Assembly: GCA_944375795.1 (NCBI GenBank)
Contig: CALWAU010000021.1
Location: forward strand, 1-45,180
Reading direction: 5' to 3'
Length of the DNA stretch: 45,180 bases
DNA from: an uncultured Clostridia bacterium
GTDB lineage: Bacteria; Bacillota; Clostridia; Christensenellales; Borkfalkiaceae
In this document: piece after piece, positions 32,500 through 41,660 of the stretch
Layout of the letters: every line of letters begins with the position of its first letter
Numbering within the stretch: the first letter of the stretch is position 1
Notes under the pieces: model-generated
What the model saw: the letters and a program-made list of their open reading frames with translations, nothing else
Databases searched by the model: none
Told to the model about the DNA's origin: nothing
Program-made: the position numbers and the translations under genes

Positions 32500-33339
32500 A
32501 TGATAAAAATTACATCGGACAGCACTTGCGATCTCAATCGCCTCACCGAGGAACGCGGCATCGGCATCATGCCCCTGAACGTCATCCTCGACACCAAGGT
32601 ATACCGCGACGGCGTGGACATCTCGCCCGCCGATATCTTCGCGTTTGTGGAAAAGACGAAAATGCTACCCAAAACGAGTGCGCCTGCCATCGAGGATTTT
32701 CATGATTTCTTCTCGCGGGAGCTGGAAACGTCGGACGAGCTCATTCACTTTTCCATTTCCGCCAAGGCTTCCGTTTCTCACTCGTGCGCCGCGGCCGCGG
32801 CGAAGGAATTCGGAGGCAGGGTGCGCGTGATAGACAGCCAGGCGCTCTCCACGGGGCAGGGGCTGCTCGTCATGAAGGCCGCGGATATGCGGGACGAGGG
32901 GAGGAGCGCCGCCGAAATCGAGGAGGCGGTCAACGCGCTCCGGCCCCGGGTAAACACCTCGTTCGTGCCCGACCGGCTGGACTATCTCTATAAGGGCGGG
33001 CGCTGTTCCCGCATGGAGATGTACGGGGCAAACATTCTGAAAATTCATCCCCTCATCGACATGAAGGAGGGACAGCTCGGCGTCAAAAAGAAGTATCGCG
33101 GCAAAATGACGATGTGTATCCGTTCGTATATCGAGGATCTGCGGAAGGAGTACCCCTCTTACGACAAGACCCGCTGCTTCGTGACCCATTCTTGCGCCGA
33201 TGCCGAGCTTGTGTCGCTCGCCAAAGACATGGTGGCCTCGCTTTTCGATTTTGACGAAGTGATCGAGACGGTGGCGGGCTCCGTCATCACGGGGCACTGC
33301 GGCAGAAACACGCTGGGCGTGCTGTTCATCCACGACTGA
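32500..33339 (+). CDS. DegV family fatty-acid-binding protein
   Basis: This 279-residue DegV/FakB-type protein binds fatty acids for phosphorylation by FakA in Bacillota. It has the starting strand MIKITSDSTCDL, the TSAPAIEDF segment with ligand-binding Thr/Ser, ISAKASVSHSCAA, and GGRCSRMEM. The C-terminus ends in SVITGHCGRNTLGVLFIHD. ATG at 32500 fits the family N-terminus. An in-frame ATG at 32488 also exists but sits only one base after GGAGGT (32481-32486), while 32500 is 13 bases away, so the start is uncertain by four codons. Confidence 0.9.
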   Translation: MIKITSDSTCDLNRLTEERGIGIMPLNVILDTKVYRDGVDISPADIFAFVEKTKMLPKTSAPAIEDFHDFFSRELETSDELIHFSISAKASVSHSCAAAAAKEFGGRVRVIDSQALSTGQGLLVMKAADMRDEGRSAAEIEEAVNALRPRVNTSFVPDRLDYLYKGGRCSRMEMYGANILKIHPLIDMKEGQLGVKKKYRGKMTMCIRSYIEDLRKEYPSYDKTRCFVTHSCADAELVSLAKDMVASLFDFDEVIETVAGSVITGHCGRNTLGVLFIHD

Positions 33340-33407
33340 GCGGAAAAGCGGAAATCGGCAAAACACAGGACGAAAAGGACAAATAAGGACAAATTCGGGA
33401 GTTTTCG

Positions 33408-34046
33408 ATGACGACGATTTACAACGACGGCGATTTCAATAAGGTCATTGCGCAGAAAAAGCGCATTTTCGGCGTATTCATGGGCGTCACCGCCTTTTAT
33501 GCGGTGTTCTGCGTCGCCTGGCTGATCTATTATATTTCTCTGCCCTATGCCGACCCGATGCAGACGCTGCCCAAGGTGTGCGTGTATGCGGCCAGCGCGC
33601 TGTATGTGATTTTTCTCTTTCCCTTTATGGGAATCAAGTATCACCGCGTCCGCAAATATTACAAGATGATGTACTATCTTTCGGAAGGGCTGAAAAACAC
33701 GGAGGAAAATTATTTCGTCTGTTTCGAGGAAAAGGACCTGCAGAAGGATTACGTGGACGCGATCGCCTGTATTTTCAAGACCTGGAACCGCAAAAAGAGC
33801 GAATGGATGGAACGGGAGGCCTATCTCGACAAGGAGAAGCCGCTGCCCGATTTCGGGCGGGGCGACCTCGTGAAATACGTCGTTCAGAGCAATTTCCTCG
33901 TGCAGTATGAAATTTTCGAGCGCGGCGCGCTGGAAGAAGATGACGACGAAAATTTTGACGGATACGAGGACGCGGAGGCGGCGGAAGAGACGGAAGAAGC
34001 CGCCGCGGACGGAGAAAAAGAAGAAGAAACGGAGGACGAAGCATGA
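33408..34046 (+). CDS. unknown two-span membrane protein with acidic tail
   Basis: I do not recognise this 212-residue protein. Two hydrophobic helices (about residues 20-43 and 55-75) are followed by a soluble segment with aromatic and charged residues (HRVRKYYKMMYYLSEGLKN). A strongly acidic tail rich in Glu, Asp and Ala starts at about residue 175 and reaches the C-terminus. The gene starts 68 bp after the DegV gene and overlaps the ACT-domain gene by four bases, so the two are probably co-translated. Confidence 0.7.
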   Translation: MTTIYNDGDFNKVIAQKKRIFGVFMGVTAFYAVFCVAWLIYYISLPYADPMQTLPKVCVYAASALYVIFLFPFMGIKYHRVRKYYKMMYYLSEGLKNTEENYFVCFEEKDLQKDYVDAIACIFKTWNRKKSEWMEREAYLDKEKPLPDFGRGDLVKYVVQSNFLVQYEIFERGALEEDDDENFDGYEDAEAAEETEEAAADGEKEEETEDEA

Positions 34047-34312
34047 GAGCGGTCATGACGGTGACGGGCAAGGACAAAAGGGGCATCATCGCCAAGGTGA
34101 GCGCCTTTCTCGCGGAGAAAAACGCCAATATCGAGGACATTTCTCAGACGGTTTTGGGAGAATATTTTGCGATGATCATGCTGGTGGATTTGTCCGAGGC
34201 GAAGGAGGAGCTGGCCGAACTCGCGCGGGAGTGCGCGGAGATGGGCAGAAAAATCGGGATGGTGATATATATGCAGCATGAGGACATATTCAACGCGATG
34301 CACAATGTTTGA
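34043..34312 (+). CDS. ACT-domain protein, UPF0237 family
   Basis: This 89-residue protein is a single ACT domain with the family start MRAVMTVTGKDKRGIIAKVS and the central ANIEDISQTVL. ACT domains bind small ligands such as amino acids. In many Bacillota it sits directly before DUF711, as here, although 343 bp of repeat DNA separates them. The stop codon falls inside the left arm of an inverted repeat (34307-34319). Confidence 0.9.
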   Translation: MRAVMTVTGKDKRGIIAKVSAFLAEKNANIEDISQTVLGEYFAMIMLVDLSEAKEELAELARECAEMGRKIGMVIYMQHEDIFNAMHNV

Positions 34313-34434
34313 AGCGTTATTCATCTCGTGGGACATTGTCGGGCTTGCATTTCAGCTTGGTCACTTACGTTTCAGTAAGCTCCCTGCGCCGAAACCACGC
34401 CCTTCGCGTCCGACGAGCGACTAACGCTTCAAAC
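34307..34434. repeat. 128-bp imperfect palindrome, MITE-like
   Basis: GTTTGAAGCGTTA (34307-34319) and its perfect reverse complement (34422-34434) bound the element. CTCGTGGGAC and GTCCGACGAG continue the imperfect stem inside, and CTTAC...GTAAG forms the centre. The left arm overlaps the end of the ACT gene. No transposase is near. It resembles a small non-autonomous element or a large RNA hairpin. Confidence 0.6.
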
Positions 34435-34655
34435 TTCGGTATATCCGGCGTTGCGGAACTCCGGTAAAAGTTCGCGCGGCGGACGCTTCAAACTTCGGTA
34501 TACCCGGCGTTGCGGAAATCCGGCAAAAATTTTCGTGCGACGCAACCTCGTTTCAAGCTTCCCCTTACGGGGAGGAGAGACCGTAACATGGGGCAGGGGT
34601 TTGACGAACGAAAAAATTCCACCCGATTATACAAACCGAAAAAAGAGTAAAGATT
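34313..34655. other. 343-bp spacer made of repeats, no gene
   Basis: The gap between the ACT gene and DUF711 contains most of the palindrome 34307-34434, two tandem copies of a 59-bp unit, a short TCCCC-TTAC-GGGGA hairpin near 34558-34572, and a weak promoter-like pair TTGACG (34601-34606) and GATTAT (34625-34630) with an 18-bp spacer. I see no protein or RNA gene. Confidence 0.6.
34424..34542. repeat. two tandem copies of a 59-bp unit
   Basis: Copy 1 spans 34424-34482 and copy 2 starts at 34483; both begin ACGCTTCAAACTTCGGTATA. They differ mainly by single substitutions plus one indel. The first 11 nt equal most of the right arm of the neighbouring palindrome, so the duplication includes the element end. 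Confidence 0.75.
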
Positions 34656-36011
34656 ATGTATACAAAATTCGACGTTTTGGAAACGATAGACATGGTGGCG
34701 AAGGAGCACCTCGACATCCGCACGATTACGATGGGCATATCCCTCTTTCCCTGCGTGCGGGATACGGCGGAAGCCACCGCGGCGAAGGTTTACGACCTCG
34801 TTTGCTCCCGCGCGGAAAAAATCGTAAAGACGGCGGCGGACCTCTCGGGCGAATACGGCATTCCCATCGTCAACAAGCGGGTTTCGGTCACGCCCGTCAG
34901 CCTGATTTCTGCGGCGTTCCCCGAGAAGGCTCCCCTGATAGCGAGGGCGCTCGACGAAGCGGCGGAGAGGCTGGGCATCGATTTTCTCGGTGGGTACTCG
35001 GCGCTCGTGCACAAGTCCGCGGCGCCGTACGAAAAGGTGTTTCTCGACACCGTGCCCGAAGTGCTCGCCTCCACGAAGCGGCTGTGCGCTTCCGTCAATG
35101 TCGGCTCCACCCGCTCGGGCATCAACATGGACGCCGTACGGAGGATGGGCGGCATTTTCAAGCAGGCGGCCGCGCTGACCGCGGCGGAGGACGGCCTGGG
35201 GGCGGCAAAGCTGGTCGCTTTCTGCAACGCCGTGGAGGATAATCCTTTTATGGCGGGGGCGTTTCACGGCGTCGGCGAGGCGGATTGCGTCGTAAACGTC
35301 GGCGTTTCGGGGCCGGGGGTCGTCAAGCACGCGCTTGAACAGATTCCCGACGCCGACCTCACCGAGGCGGCGGAAATGATCAAGCGGACGGCCTTCAAAA
35401 TTACCCGGGCAGGGCAGCTGATTGCCCGGGAGGCGGCAAAGCGGCTGCATGCGGAGTTCGGCATCGTCGATTTGTCCCTTGCGCCCACGCCCGCCCGCGG
35501 CGATTCGGTGGCGCAGATTTTGGAGGAGCTCGGCCTGGAACGGGTGGGCGGACACGGTACGACGGCGGCGCTCGCCCTTCTCAACGACGCGGTGAAAAAG
35601 GGGGGCGTCATGGCTTCCTCCCGCGTGGGCGGGCTTTCGGGCGCGTTTATTCCCGTTTCCGAGGACATCGGCATGATCGAGGCGGCGGAGAAAGGGGAAA
35701 TCAATCTGGACAAGCTGGAGGCGATGACCTGCGTGTGCAGCGTGGGGCTGGATATGATCGCCATTCCCGGCGATACGCCGGCGGAGACGATCGCGGCGAT
35801 CATCGCGGACGAGGCGGCGATCGGCATGGTCAACAACAAGACGACGGCAGTGCGCATCATTCCCGCGCCGGGAAAGTGCGCGGGGGATTGGGTACATTTC
35901 GGAGGCCTTCTGGGCCGTGCGCCCGTCCTGCCCGTTCACGATACGGACAGCTCGAAATTTATTCTGCGGGGAGGCAATATCCCCGCGCCCATTCACAGCT
36001 TCAAGAATTGA
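34656..36011 (+). CDS. DUF711 (PFL/UPF0210) family protein
   Basis: This 451-residue protein fits the DUF711 family from end to end: [62 protein letters not shown]-like [12 protein letters not shown], and [12 protein letters not shown]. Structures in the family show a PFL-like fold; biochemical role is not established, and pairing with UPF0237 suggests ACT-controlled metabolism. The start is set by family alignment. The ribosome-binding site (AGAG) is weak. Confidence 0.9.
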   Translation: MYTKFDVLETIDMVAKEHLDIRTITMGISLFPCVRDTAEATAAKVYDLVCSRAEKIVKTAADLSGEYGIPIVNKRVSVTPVSLISAAFPEKAPLIARALDEAAERLGIDFLGGYSALVHKSAAPYEKVFLDTVPEVLASTKRLCASVNVGSTRSGINMDAVRRMGGIFKQAAALTAAEDGLGAAKLVAFCNAVEDNPFMAGAFHGVGEADCVVNVGVSGPGVVKHALEQIPDADLTEAAEMIKRTAFKITRAGQLIAREAAKRLHAEFGIVDLSLAPTPARGDSVAQILEELGLERVGGHGTTAALALLNDAVKKGGVMASSRVGGLSGAFIPVSEDIGMIEAAEKGEINLDKLEAMTCVCSVGLDMIAIPGDTPAETIAAIIADEAAIGMVNNKTTAVRIIPAPGKCAGDWVHFGGLLGRAPVLPVHDTDSSKFILRGGNIPAPIHSFKN

Positions 36012-36016
36012 GGCGT

Positions 36017-36031
36017 GGCCCGAAGGGGCCG
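36017..36031 (+). other. short GC hairpin before pepF
   Basis: GGCCC and GGGCC flank a 4-nt loop in the 54-bp gap after the DUF711 stop. No T-tract follows. It is one of a recurring set of such stems in this window. Confidence 0.35.
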
Positions 36032-36065
36032 GAAACCAAAAAGAAATACAAGGAGTAAACATATC

Positions 36066-37850
36066 ATGGAAAGAAAAGACGTAAAAACCGAGTACACCTG
36101 GGATCTCTCTCCCATTTTTCCCTCCGACGAGGCGTGGGAAAAGGAATACAAGGCATTTGAAAAGGCGTTTGCCGACAGCGATATCCCTTCCTATCAGGGC
36201 AAGCTGGGCGACAAGAAAAAGCTGCTGGAGTTTTTCGCTCTGCGCGACGCTCTTTCCCGCCGTCTGGAAAAGCTGTATCTGTATGCCTCCATGCGCCACG
36301 ACGAGGATATCCGCATTTCCAAATACACTTCCTATACCGCGATGATGAGCACGCTCGTGTCCAAGCTCATGGCGGAGATGTCTTTCGTGGAGCCGGAACT
36401 CACTTCGCTCGACGACGCGAAACTGAAAGCGTACATCGACGATCCCGATTTCGCCGACTACGATTATACCCTCGACCAGATCCGGCGCTCCAAAGCGCAC
36501 GTGCTCGGCGGCGGGGAGGAGAAGCTGCTCGCGCTCGCGTCCGACGTCATGGGCGGGTTCCAGACCGTCTTTTCCATGCTCGACAATGCCGACCTCAATC
36601 TGCCCAAGGGGGTGTTCAACGGCGAGGAGGTGCAGATGAGCCACGGCATGTACGGGCTGGTGCTCCATTCGGGCAAGCGGGAGGAGCGCGAAAAGTGGTT
36701 CAAGGACTACTATGCGGCCTATATCCGGCTCGTCGATGCGATCACGCAGACGTATTACGGAAACGTCAAAAAGGATATTTTCTATAAGACGGCGAGAAAA
36801 TACGACAGCTGCCTCGCCATGGCGATGGACGGGGAGGACGTCTCGCCCGCGGTGTACGAAAATCTCATCCGCTCGGTGCACGGCGCGCTGCCGACGATGC
36901 ACAGGTATATCTCCCTGCGCAAAAAGCTCCTCGGCCTGGACGAGCAGCATATGTACGACATCTATATCCCCCTCGTCTCCGATGCGGAGATCAAGCTTCC
37001 CTTCGGGGAGGCTTACGAGCTGGTCATTGAGGGCCTCGCGCCCCTGGGCAAGGACTATCAGGCGCTTCTCCGCCGCGGCAGAGAGGAACGCTGGATAGAC
37101 GTGTGCGAGACGGAGGGCAAACGGAGCGGCGCCTATTCCACGGGCGTGTACGACACCCATCCGTACGTCCTTCTCAATTACCAGGAGACGACCAACGAAA
37201 TCTTTACCATCGCGCACGAGATGGGGCATTCCATTCACACGTTCAAATCGAACGCGGGGCAGCCGTATCCCAAGTCGGAGTATACCATCTTCCTCGCGGA
37301 GATTGCCAGCACCGTCAACGAAGTGTTGCTCATGAAATACCTGTATGCCACTTCCGAGGATAAACAGCTGAAAAAATACCTGCTCAATTACTATATGGAC
37401 ATGATCCGCACCACCCTTTTCCGCCAGACGCAGTTTGCCGAGTTCGAGCAGATCGCGCACGCGAAGGCGGAGGCCGGCGAGCCGCTCACCAAGGAAAATC
37501 TCTGCGAGATCTATTATAAACTGAACAAAGATTATTACGGCGACGGTATCGTGCACGATAAGGAAATCGCCTACGAATGGGCGCGCATTCCGCACTTCTA
37601 TCGCTCCTTCTACGTCTACAAATACGCGACGGGCATCATCTCCGCGATTTCCATCGTGAAGCGCATCCTGTCGGAAGGGGAGAGCGCGGTGAAGGACTAT
37701 TTCTCCTTCCTGTCCGGCGGAAACTGCACCGACCCCGTCTCCATTCTCAAGCGCGCGGGCGTCGATCTGACCACCTCCGCGCCCTTTGAAACGGCGATGA
37801 AGGAATTTGAGGAGACGCTCGACGAGTTCGAGAAACTCTCCGACCGATAA
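36066..37850 (+). CDS. pepF: oligoendopeptidase F (M3 family)
   Basis: This 594-residue cytosolic zinc peptidase cleaves oligopeptides. The catalytic HEMGH lies near residue 385 (TIAHEMGHSIHTF), with the downstream Glu helix FLAEIASTVNE supplying the third ligand. The N-terminal helical domain (WDLSPIFPSDEAW) is typical of PepF. The ATG at 36066 has AAGGAG upstream and family support; an open frame 51 bases upstream lacks both. Size matches the family. Confidence 0.95.
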   Translation: MERKDVKTEYTWDLSPIFPSDEAWEKEYKAFEKAFADSDIPSYQGKLGDKKKLLEFFALRDALSRRLEKLYLYASMRHDEDIRISKYTSYTAMMSTLVSKLMAEMSFVEPELTSLDDAKLKAYIDDPDFADYDYTLDQIRRSKAHVLGGGEEKLLALASDVMGGFQTVFSMLDNADLNLPKGVFNGEEVQMSHGMYGLVLHSGKREEREKWFKDYYAAYIRLVDAITQTYYGNVKKDIFYKTARKYDSCLAMAMDGEDVSPAVYENLIRSVHGALPTMHRYISLRKKLLGLDEQHMYDIYIPLVSDAEIKLPFGEAYELVIEGLAPLGKDYQALLRRGREERWIDVCETEGKRSGAYSTGVYDTHPYVLLNYQETTNEIFTIAHEMGHSIHTFKSNAGQPYPKSEYTIFLAEIASTVNEVLLMKYLYATSEDKQLKKYLLNYYMDMIRTTLFRQTQFAEFEQIAHAKAEAGEPLTKENLCEIYYKLNKDYYGDGIVHDKEIAYEWARIPHFYRSFYVYKYATGIISAISIVKRILSEGESAVKDYFSFLSGGNCTDPVSILKRAGVDLTTSAPFETAMKEFEETLDEFEKLSDR

Positions 37851-37867
37851 AATAAAATATACGAATG

Positions 37868-37887
37868 TCCCCGCCTTCGGGCGGGGG
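37868..37887 (+). other. UUCG-capped hairpin before dnaB
   Basis: CCCCGCC (37869-37875) pairs perfectly with GGCGGGG (37880-37886) around a TTCG tetraloop, giving a very stable cUUCGg stem. No T-tract follows. It sits between pepF and the ribosome-binding site of dnaB. Confidence 0.55.
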
Positions 37888-37910
37888 CAGAGAGGCGAGG
37901 GAAAGAGGTT

Positions 37911-39419
37911 ATGCCATCGGAAATCAATACAATGCCCTATAACCGCGATGCGGAAATGGCGCTTCTGGGATGTCTGCTCATCGACAACGACATCGCGGCG
38001 GAGCTCGTGGAGAAGCTGGGCGAGGACGATTTTTATCAGGAATCGCACAAATATATCATCCGCGCGATGCGGAAGGTGTTCGAGGGGCGGCAGCCCATCG
38101 ATCTCGTGACCCTCTCCGACCAGCTGGACGGCGAGGGCAACCTCGAAAACGCGGGCGGCATCGCCTATCTTACCGAGCTTGCCCAGCTTACCCCCTCGGC
38201 GGCAAATTATAAATCCTATTACGAGATCGTCAGCAGGGACAGCACCAACCGCCGCCTCATCCGCGCCGCGCGGAAGATCATTGAAAACTGCATGACGGGC
38301 GCGGAGAGCCGGGACGCCATCGCCTATGCGGAAAAGGCGGTGTACGATATTTCCCGCCAGGCGGACAGATCGGTGCTGGCGGGAATGCAGGAAGGGGACA
38401 TCGTGCAGCAGGTGCTGGAAAAGTTCGAGGCGATACAGTCCGACCCCAACGTGTTCCGCGGAATCGAGACGGGCTTCCGCCGCCTCGACCAGATGACCAA
38501 CGGGCTTCAGCCTTCCGACCTCATCGTCCTCGCCGCCCGTCCCGGCATGGGCAAGACCTCGCTGGCGATGAATCTCGTCGAGCACGCCGCCCTGCGCAAG
38601 GATAAGGTATGCGCCGTGTTTTCGCTGGAAATGCCGCGGATTCAGATTGTGCAGAGGCTGCTCTGCTCGTACGCGAACGTCAGCATGGCGAAAGGGCTGT
38701 CCGGGCAGCTTTCCGCGGCGGAGTGGAAAAAGCTGATGCTGGCGAGCGACAAGCTGAAAAAAAGCAAAATTTATATCGACGATTCCTCGCGGGTGACGCC
38801 CGCGGAGATACAGTCCAAGTGCCGCCGTCTGCACACCATCGCGGGCGGATTGGACCTGGTCATGATCGACTATATACAGCTCATGTCGAGCGGGGATTCC
38901 AGGGTGGCGGGCGCCGAGAACAGACAGCAGGAGGTCGCCTCCATCACCCGCGACCTCAAAATCATGGCGAAGGAGCTCAACGTGCCCGTCGTGGCGCTCT
39001 CCCAGCTCCGGCGCATTCAGTCCAAGGAGCCGCAGCTCTCCGACCTGCGCGAATCGGGCGCCATCGAGCAGGACGCGGACATCGTCATGTTCATCAACCG
39101 CCCGGAGGCGACGGCCACCAAGGAGGAGCTGGAATCGGGAAAGATCGTCAAGGGGGCGGCGGAACTCATCATCGCCAAGCACAGAAACGGTTCCCAGGGG
39201 CGCATTCAGCTGAAATTTATCGGCGAAAGCACCAAATTCGTGGACGTGGACGCGCAGGGGCGGGAGGACGAACCGCCCGAGTATTCCCGCGCGCCGAGAA
39301 ATTTCGAGGACGAGGAGCCGGCCGAGGAGGCGTTCGGGGCCGCTCGGGAAGCGCCTCCGCCCCCGCCTCCCTCCGACGGCGGCGGGGAGGACGGGGACGA
39401 CGAATTGCCGTTCGATTGA
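37911..39419 (+). CDS. dnaB: replicative DNA helicase
   Basis: This 502-residue DnaB-family helicase unwinds DNA at the fork. The N-terminal helical domain (NRDAEMALLGCLL) is followed by the RecA-like domain with Walker A ARPGMGKTS (about residue 210), Walker B region LVMIDYIQLMS and the DnaB-specific LRESGAIEQDADIVMFINR. After about residue 455 an acidic, proline-rich tail is added (APPPPPPSDGGGEDGDDELPFD at the very end). AGAGG lies upstream. The likely loader-type partner is the DnaD-like protein encoded at 23982-25739. Confidence 0.96.
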   Translation: MPSEINTMPYNRDAEMALLGCLLIDNDIAAELVEKLGEDDFYQESHKYIIRAMRKVFEGRQPIDLVTLSDQLDGEGNLENAGGIAYLTELAQLTPSAANYKSYYEIVSRDSTNRRLIRAARKIIENCMTGAESRDAIAYAEKAVYDISRQADRSVLAGMQEGDIVQQVLEKFEAIQSDPNVFRGIETGFRRLDQMTNGLQPSDLIVLAARPGMGKTSLAMNLVEHAALRKDKVCAVFSLEMPRIQIVQRLLCSYANVSMAKGLSGQLSAAEWKKLMLASDKLKKSKIYIDDSSRVTPAEIQSKCRRLHTIAGGLDLVMIDYIQLMSSGDSRVAGAENRQQEVASITRDLKIMAKELNVPVVALSQLRRIQSKEPQLSDLRESGAIEQDADIVMFINRPEATATKEELESGKIVKGAAELIIAKHRNGSQGRIQLKFIGESTKFVDVDAQGREDEPPEYSRAPRNFEDEEPAEEAFGAAREAPPPPPPSDGGGEDGDDELPFD

Positions 39420-39435
39420 GAAAAGGGGCGGGTTC

Positions 39436-40455
39436 ATGATTACGCGCGTAAAAAAAATCGATGCCGACAGCCTCGCGGAGGCGAGGGAAATCATCCTCTC
39501 CGGCGGCGTGGTGGCGTTCCCCACCGAAACGGTGTACGGGTTGGGCGGAAACGCCCTCGACGACGGGGCGGTGAAAAGTATCTTTGAAATCAAGGGCAGG
39601 CCCAACGACAATCCGCTGATAGCGCACGTGTGCGAGGGGTATGACCTCTCCCGCATCGTCGATTTTGACCCTCCCTATGCGGCGGCGCTGCGCCGGGCGT
39701 TTTTGCCCGGGCCGCTCACGCTCGTCTATCCCTCGCGGGGGAAAGTCAGCCCCCGCGTTTCCTGCGGCCTGGATACGCTGGCGGTCCGCGTTCCTTCCCA
39801 CCCGGGGGCGCAGGCGTTTTTGCGGGCGGTCGGCGTGCCCGTCGTGGCCCCGAGCGCCAATCTGTCCAAACACGTCAGCCCCACTTCGGCGGCGCACGTG
39901 CTCGACGATTTCGACGGAAAAATCCCGCTCATTCTCGACGGCGGCGCCTGCACGGGCGGCATCGAGAGCACCGTCTGCGACGTGACGGGGGAATATCCCG
40001 TCATTCTGCGTCCCGGTCTGGTCACGCGGGAGATGATCGAAAGGCTCGCGGGCAGGTGCGGGGCTGCGCCCGCGACGCTCGGGCCGGGCGAGAAGGCGAA
40101 AAGCCCGGGTATGCTGTACAAGCATTATTCGCCCCGATGCCGCACCCTGCTGTTCCCCGAGGATGGACGGGCGGAGGCGGAGGACGCCTTCCGGCGGGAG
40201 ACGGCGGCGGGGAACCGCGCATTGTTTCTCTGCGAAGGAAAGCTGGCCGACGAGCTGAACGCGCGGGGCATGTCTGCGCTCAATCTCGGATATTGCGGGG
40301 AGGAGATGGCGGCGAGGCTGTACGGGCTGTTGCGGGAGGCGGAAAAGCGCGCCGATGTGCTCATCGCGGTGGAACCCGCGGAACGCGGGGGCGTGATGAC
40401 GGGGGTGCTCAACCGACTGAAAAAGGCGTGCGCCTCCGCGGATATTCCCCATTGA
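39436..40455 (+). CDS. tsaC: L-threonylcarbamoyladenylate synthase (TsaC/Sua5)
   Basis: This 339-residue YrdC/Sua5-family enzyme makes threonylcarbamoyl-AMP for the t6A37 modification of ANN-decoding tRNAs. Signature parts are VVAFPTETVYGLG, IFEIKGRPNDNPL, LPGPLTLVY, VAPSANLS and ESTVCDV. A C-terminal Sua5 domain begins after about residue 215 (SPGMLYKHYSPR), so this is the long Sua5 form. It opens a block (tsaC, ywlE-like, rpiB, later upp) in the same relative order as ywlC-ywlE-ywlF-upp of Bacillus subtilis. Confidence 0.95.
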   Translation: MITRVKKIDADSLAEAREIILSGGVVAFPTETVYGLGGNALDDGAVKSIFEIKGRPNDNPLIAHVCEGYDLSRIVDFDPPYAAALRRAFLPGPLTLVYPSRGKVSPRVSCGLDTLAVRVPSHPGAQAFLRAVGVPVVAPSANLSKHVSPTSAAHVLDDFDGKIPLILDGGACTGGIESTVCDVTGEYPVILRPGLVTREMIERLAGRCGAAPATLGPGEKAKSPGMLYKHYSPRCRTLLFPEDGRAEAEDAFRRETAAGNRALFLCEGKLADELNARGMSALNLGYCGEEMAARLYGLLREAEKRADVLIAVEPAERGGVMTGVLNRLKKACASADIPH

Positions 40456-40478
40456 CGGAAAAGGCGAGGAAGAGGACT

Positions 40479-41192
40479 ATGGAAGAGAAAAAAATCGTAT
40501 TCGTCTGCACGGGCAACACCTGCCGCTCTCCCATGGCGGAGGCGATACTGCGTTCGGAACTGAAGCGCCTGGATATCCGTGGCGCGGAGGTGCTTTCCGC
40601 CGGGACGCAGGCGTCGGAGACGAGCTTTATCAATCCGAAGTCCTCGGAGGTGCTTTCGGAAAACGGGTTGTCGCTCGACAATTTCAATTCCCGGCGGCTG
40701 GATGCGGAGCTTCTGAAAAGCGCCTATGCCATCGTGTGCATGACGGACGCCCTCCGCGATTGGCTGATGGAGCTGCGCTGGAGCGTTTTGCGCAAGGAGG
40801 GATTTTCCGAAATCGAAAACAACGTGTATTCCTTTTCCGAGATTGCCGGTTACGAAATCCCCGATCCGTACGGAAAGGATATCGATTGCTACCGACGGAC
40901 GTTTGCCCTGCTTTCGGAGGGAATGCCCCGCGTCGTCGAAAAACTGTTCGCGGTCGAGAAGAAGGAGAAGGGAGAAAAGGCAAAGCCCGCGGCCGGAGCC
41001 GATGCGGCCACCCCGCCCGCAGAGAAAAAACGCAAACCCCGCGCCAAGCCGAGAAGGCGGCGCGCGTCCGGAAACGCCGTCGCGGCAAAGGCGGCAAAGC
41101 CGAAAAAGAAGAACGCGGCCTCCGGAAAGGCGAAATCGTCCGGGAAAAGCGCCGCGGCAAAGAAAAAAAAGACGGAAGGAGAAAGGAAATGA
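40479..41192 (+). CDS. ywlE: YwlE-like protein-arginine phosphatase with lysine-rich tail
   Basis: This 237-residue protein has a low-molecular-weight phosphatase domain (about 1-160) with the C-x5-R loop CTGNTCRSP (Cys10, Arg16) and the general acid Asp129 in IPDPYG. Thr14 matches the Thr that gives B. subtilis YwlE its phosphoarginine preference, so arginine phosphatase is more likely than tyrosine phosphatase. Unusually, residues about 162-237 form a low-complexity tail of Lys, Ala, Arg and Pro like histone H1 or AlgP tails. The tail reads straight into the ATGA overlap with rpiB. It may bind nucleic acid or acidic partners. Confidence 0.85.
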   Translation: MEEKKIVFVCTGNTCRSPMAEAILRSELKRLDIRGAEVLSAGTQASETSFINPKSSEVLSENGLSLDNFNSRRLDAELLKSAYAIVCMTDALRDWLMELRWSVLRKEGFSEIENNVYSFSEIAGYEIPDPYGKDIDCYRRTFALLSEGMPRVVEKLFAVEKKEKGEKAKPAAGADAATPPAEKKRKPRAKPRRRRASGNAVAAKAAKPKKKNAASGKAKSSGKSAAAKKKKTEGERK

Positions 41193-41653
41193 AAATAGCC
41201 GTTGCCTGCGACCATGGCGGGCTGAATCTGAAAAAAGCACTCATCGGGTATCTGGAGAAAAACGGATACGAATACGTCGATTTCGGGACGAACAGCGCGG
41301 ATTCGTGCGATTATCCCGACTACGCGCTTCCCGCGGCGGAGAGCGTGGCGCGGGGAGAATGCGACCGCGGCATCGTCATCTGTTCGACGGGCATCGGCGT
41401 GTCCATCGTCGCCAACAAGGTGCCGGGGGTGCGCTGCGCGCATTGCCACGACACTTATTGCGCAAAATATACCCGGTACCACAACGACGCCAATATGCTC
41501 GCCTTCGGCGAAAAGTGCCTGGGCGTGGGCATGATGGAGGAGATCGTCACGGCTTTCCTCACCTGCGAATATACGGGCGGGGAACGGCACGACCGCAGGA
41601 TTGCCAAAATCCGCGCGGCGGAAGAAAAATATTGCGGAAAAAACCGCCCCTGA
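41189..41653 (+). CDS. rpiB: ribose-5-phosphate isomerase B
   Basis: This 154-residue RpiB/LacAB-family isomerase interconverts ribose 5-phosphate and ribulose 5-phosphate in the pentose phosphate pathway. It has CDHGG (His9), the catalytic Cys65 in ICSTGIGVSIVANK, and RYHNDANMLAFG. Allose-6-phosphate or galactose-6-phosphate isomerase activity is the alternative in this family. The start overlaps the preceding stop (ATGA), with AGGAGAAAGG upstream. Confidence 0.95.
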   Translation: MKIAVACDHGGLNLKKALIGYLEKNGYEYVDFGTNSADSCDYPDYALPAAESVARGECDRGIVICSTGIGVSIVANKVPGVRCAHCHDTYCAKYTRYHNDANMLAFGEKCLGVGMMEEIVTAFLTCEYTGGERHDRRIAKIRAAEEKYCGKNRP

Positions 41654-41660
41654 CTCCGCC

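Noticed and set aside
34424..34542. CRISPR-like array
   Set aside because: Only two adjacent copies of a 59-bp unit without spacers, and no cas genes in the window.
34488..39656. 1722-codon open frame on the - strand opposite DUF711, pepF and dnaB
   Set aside because: The + strand genes there are unmistakable and full length. The antisense frame is open only because of their GC-rich codon use, and its translation is low-complexity and Arg/His/Gly-rich.
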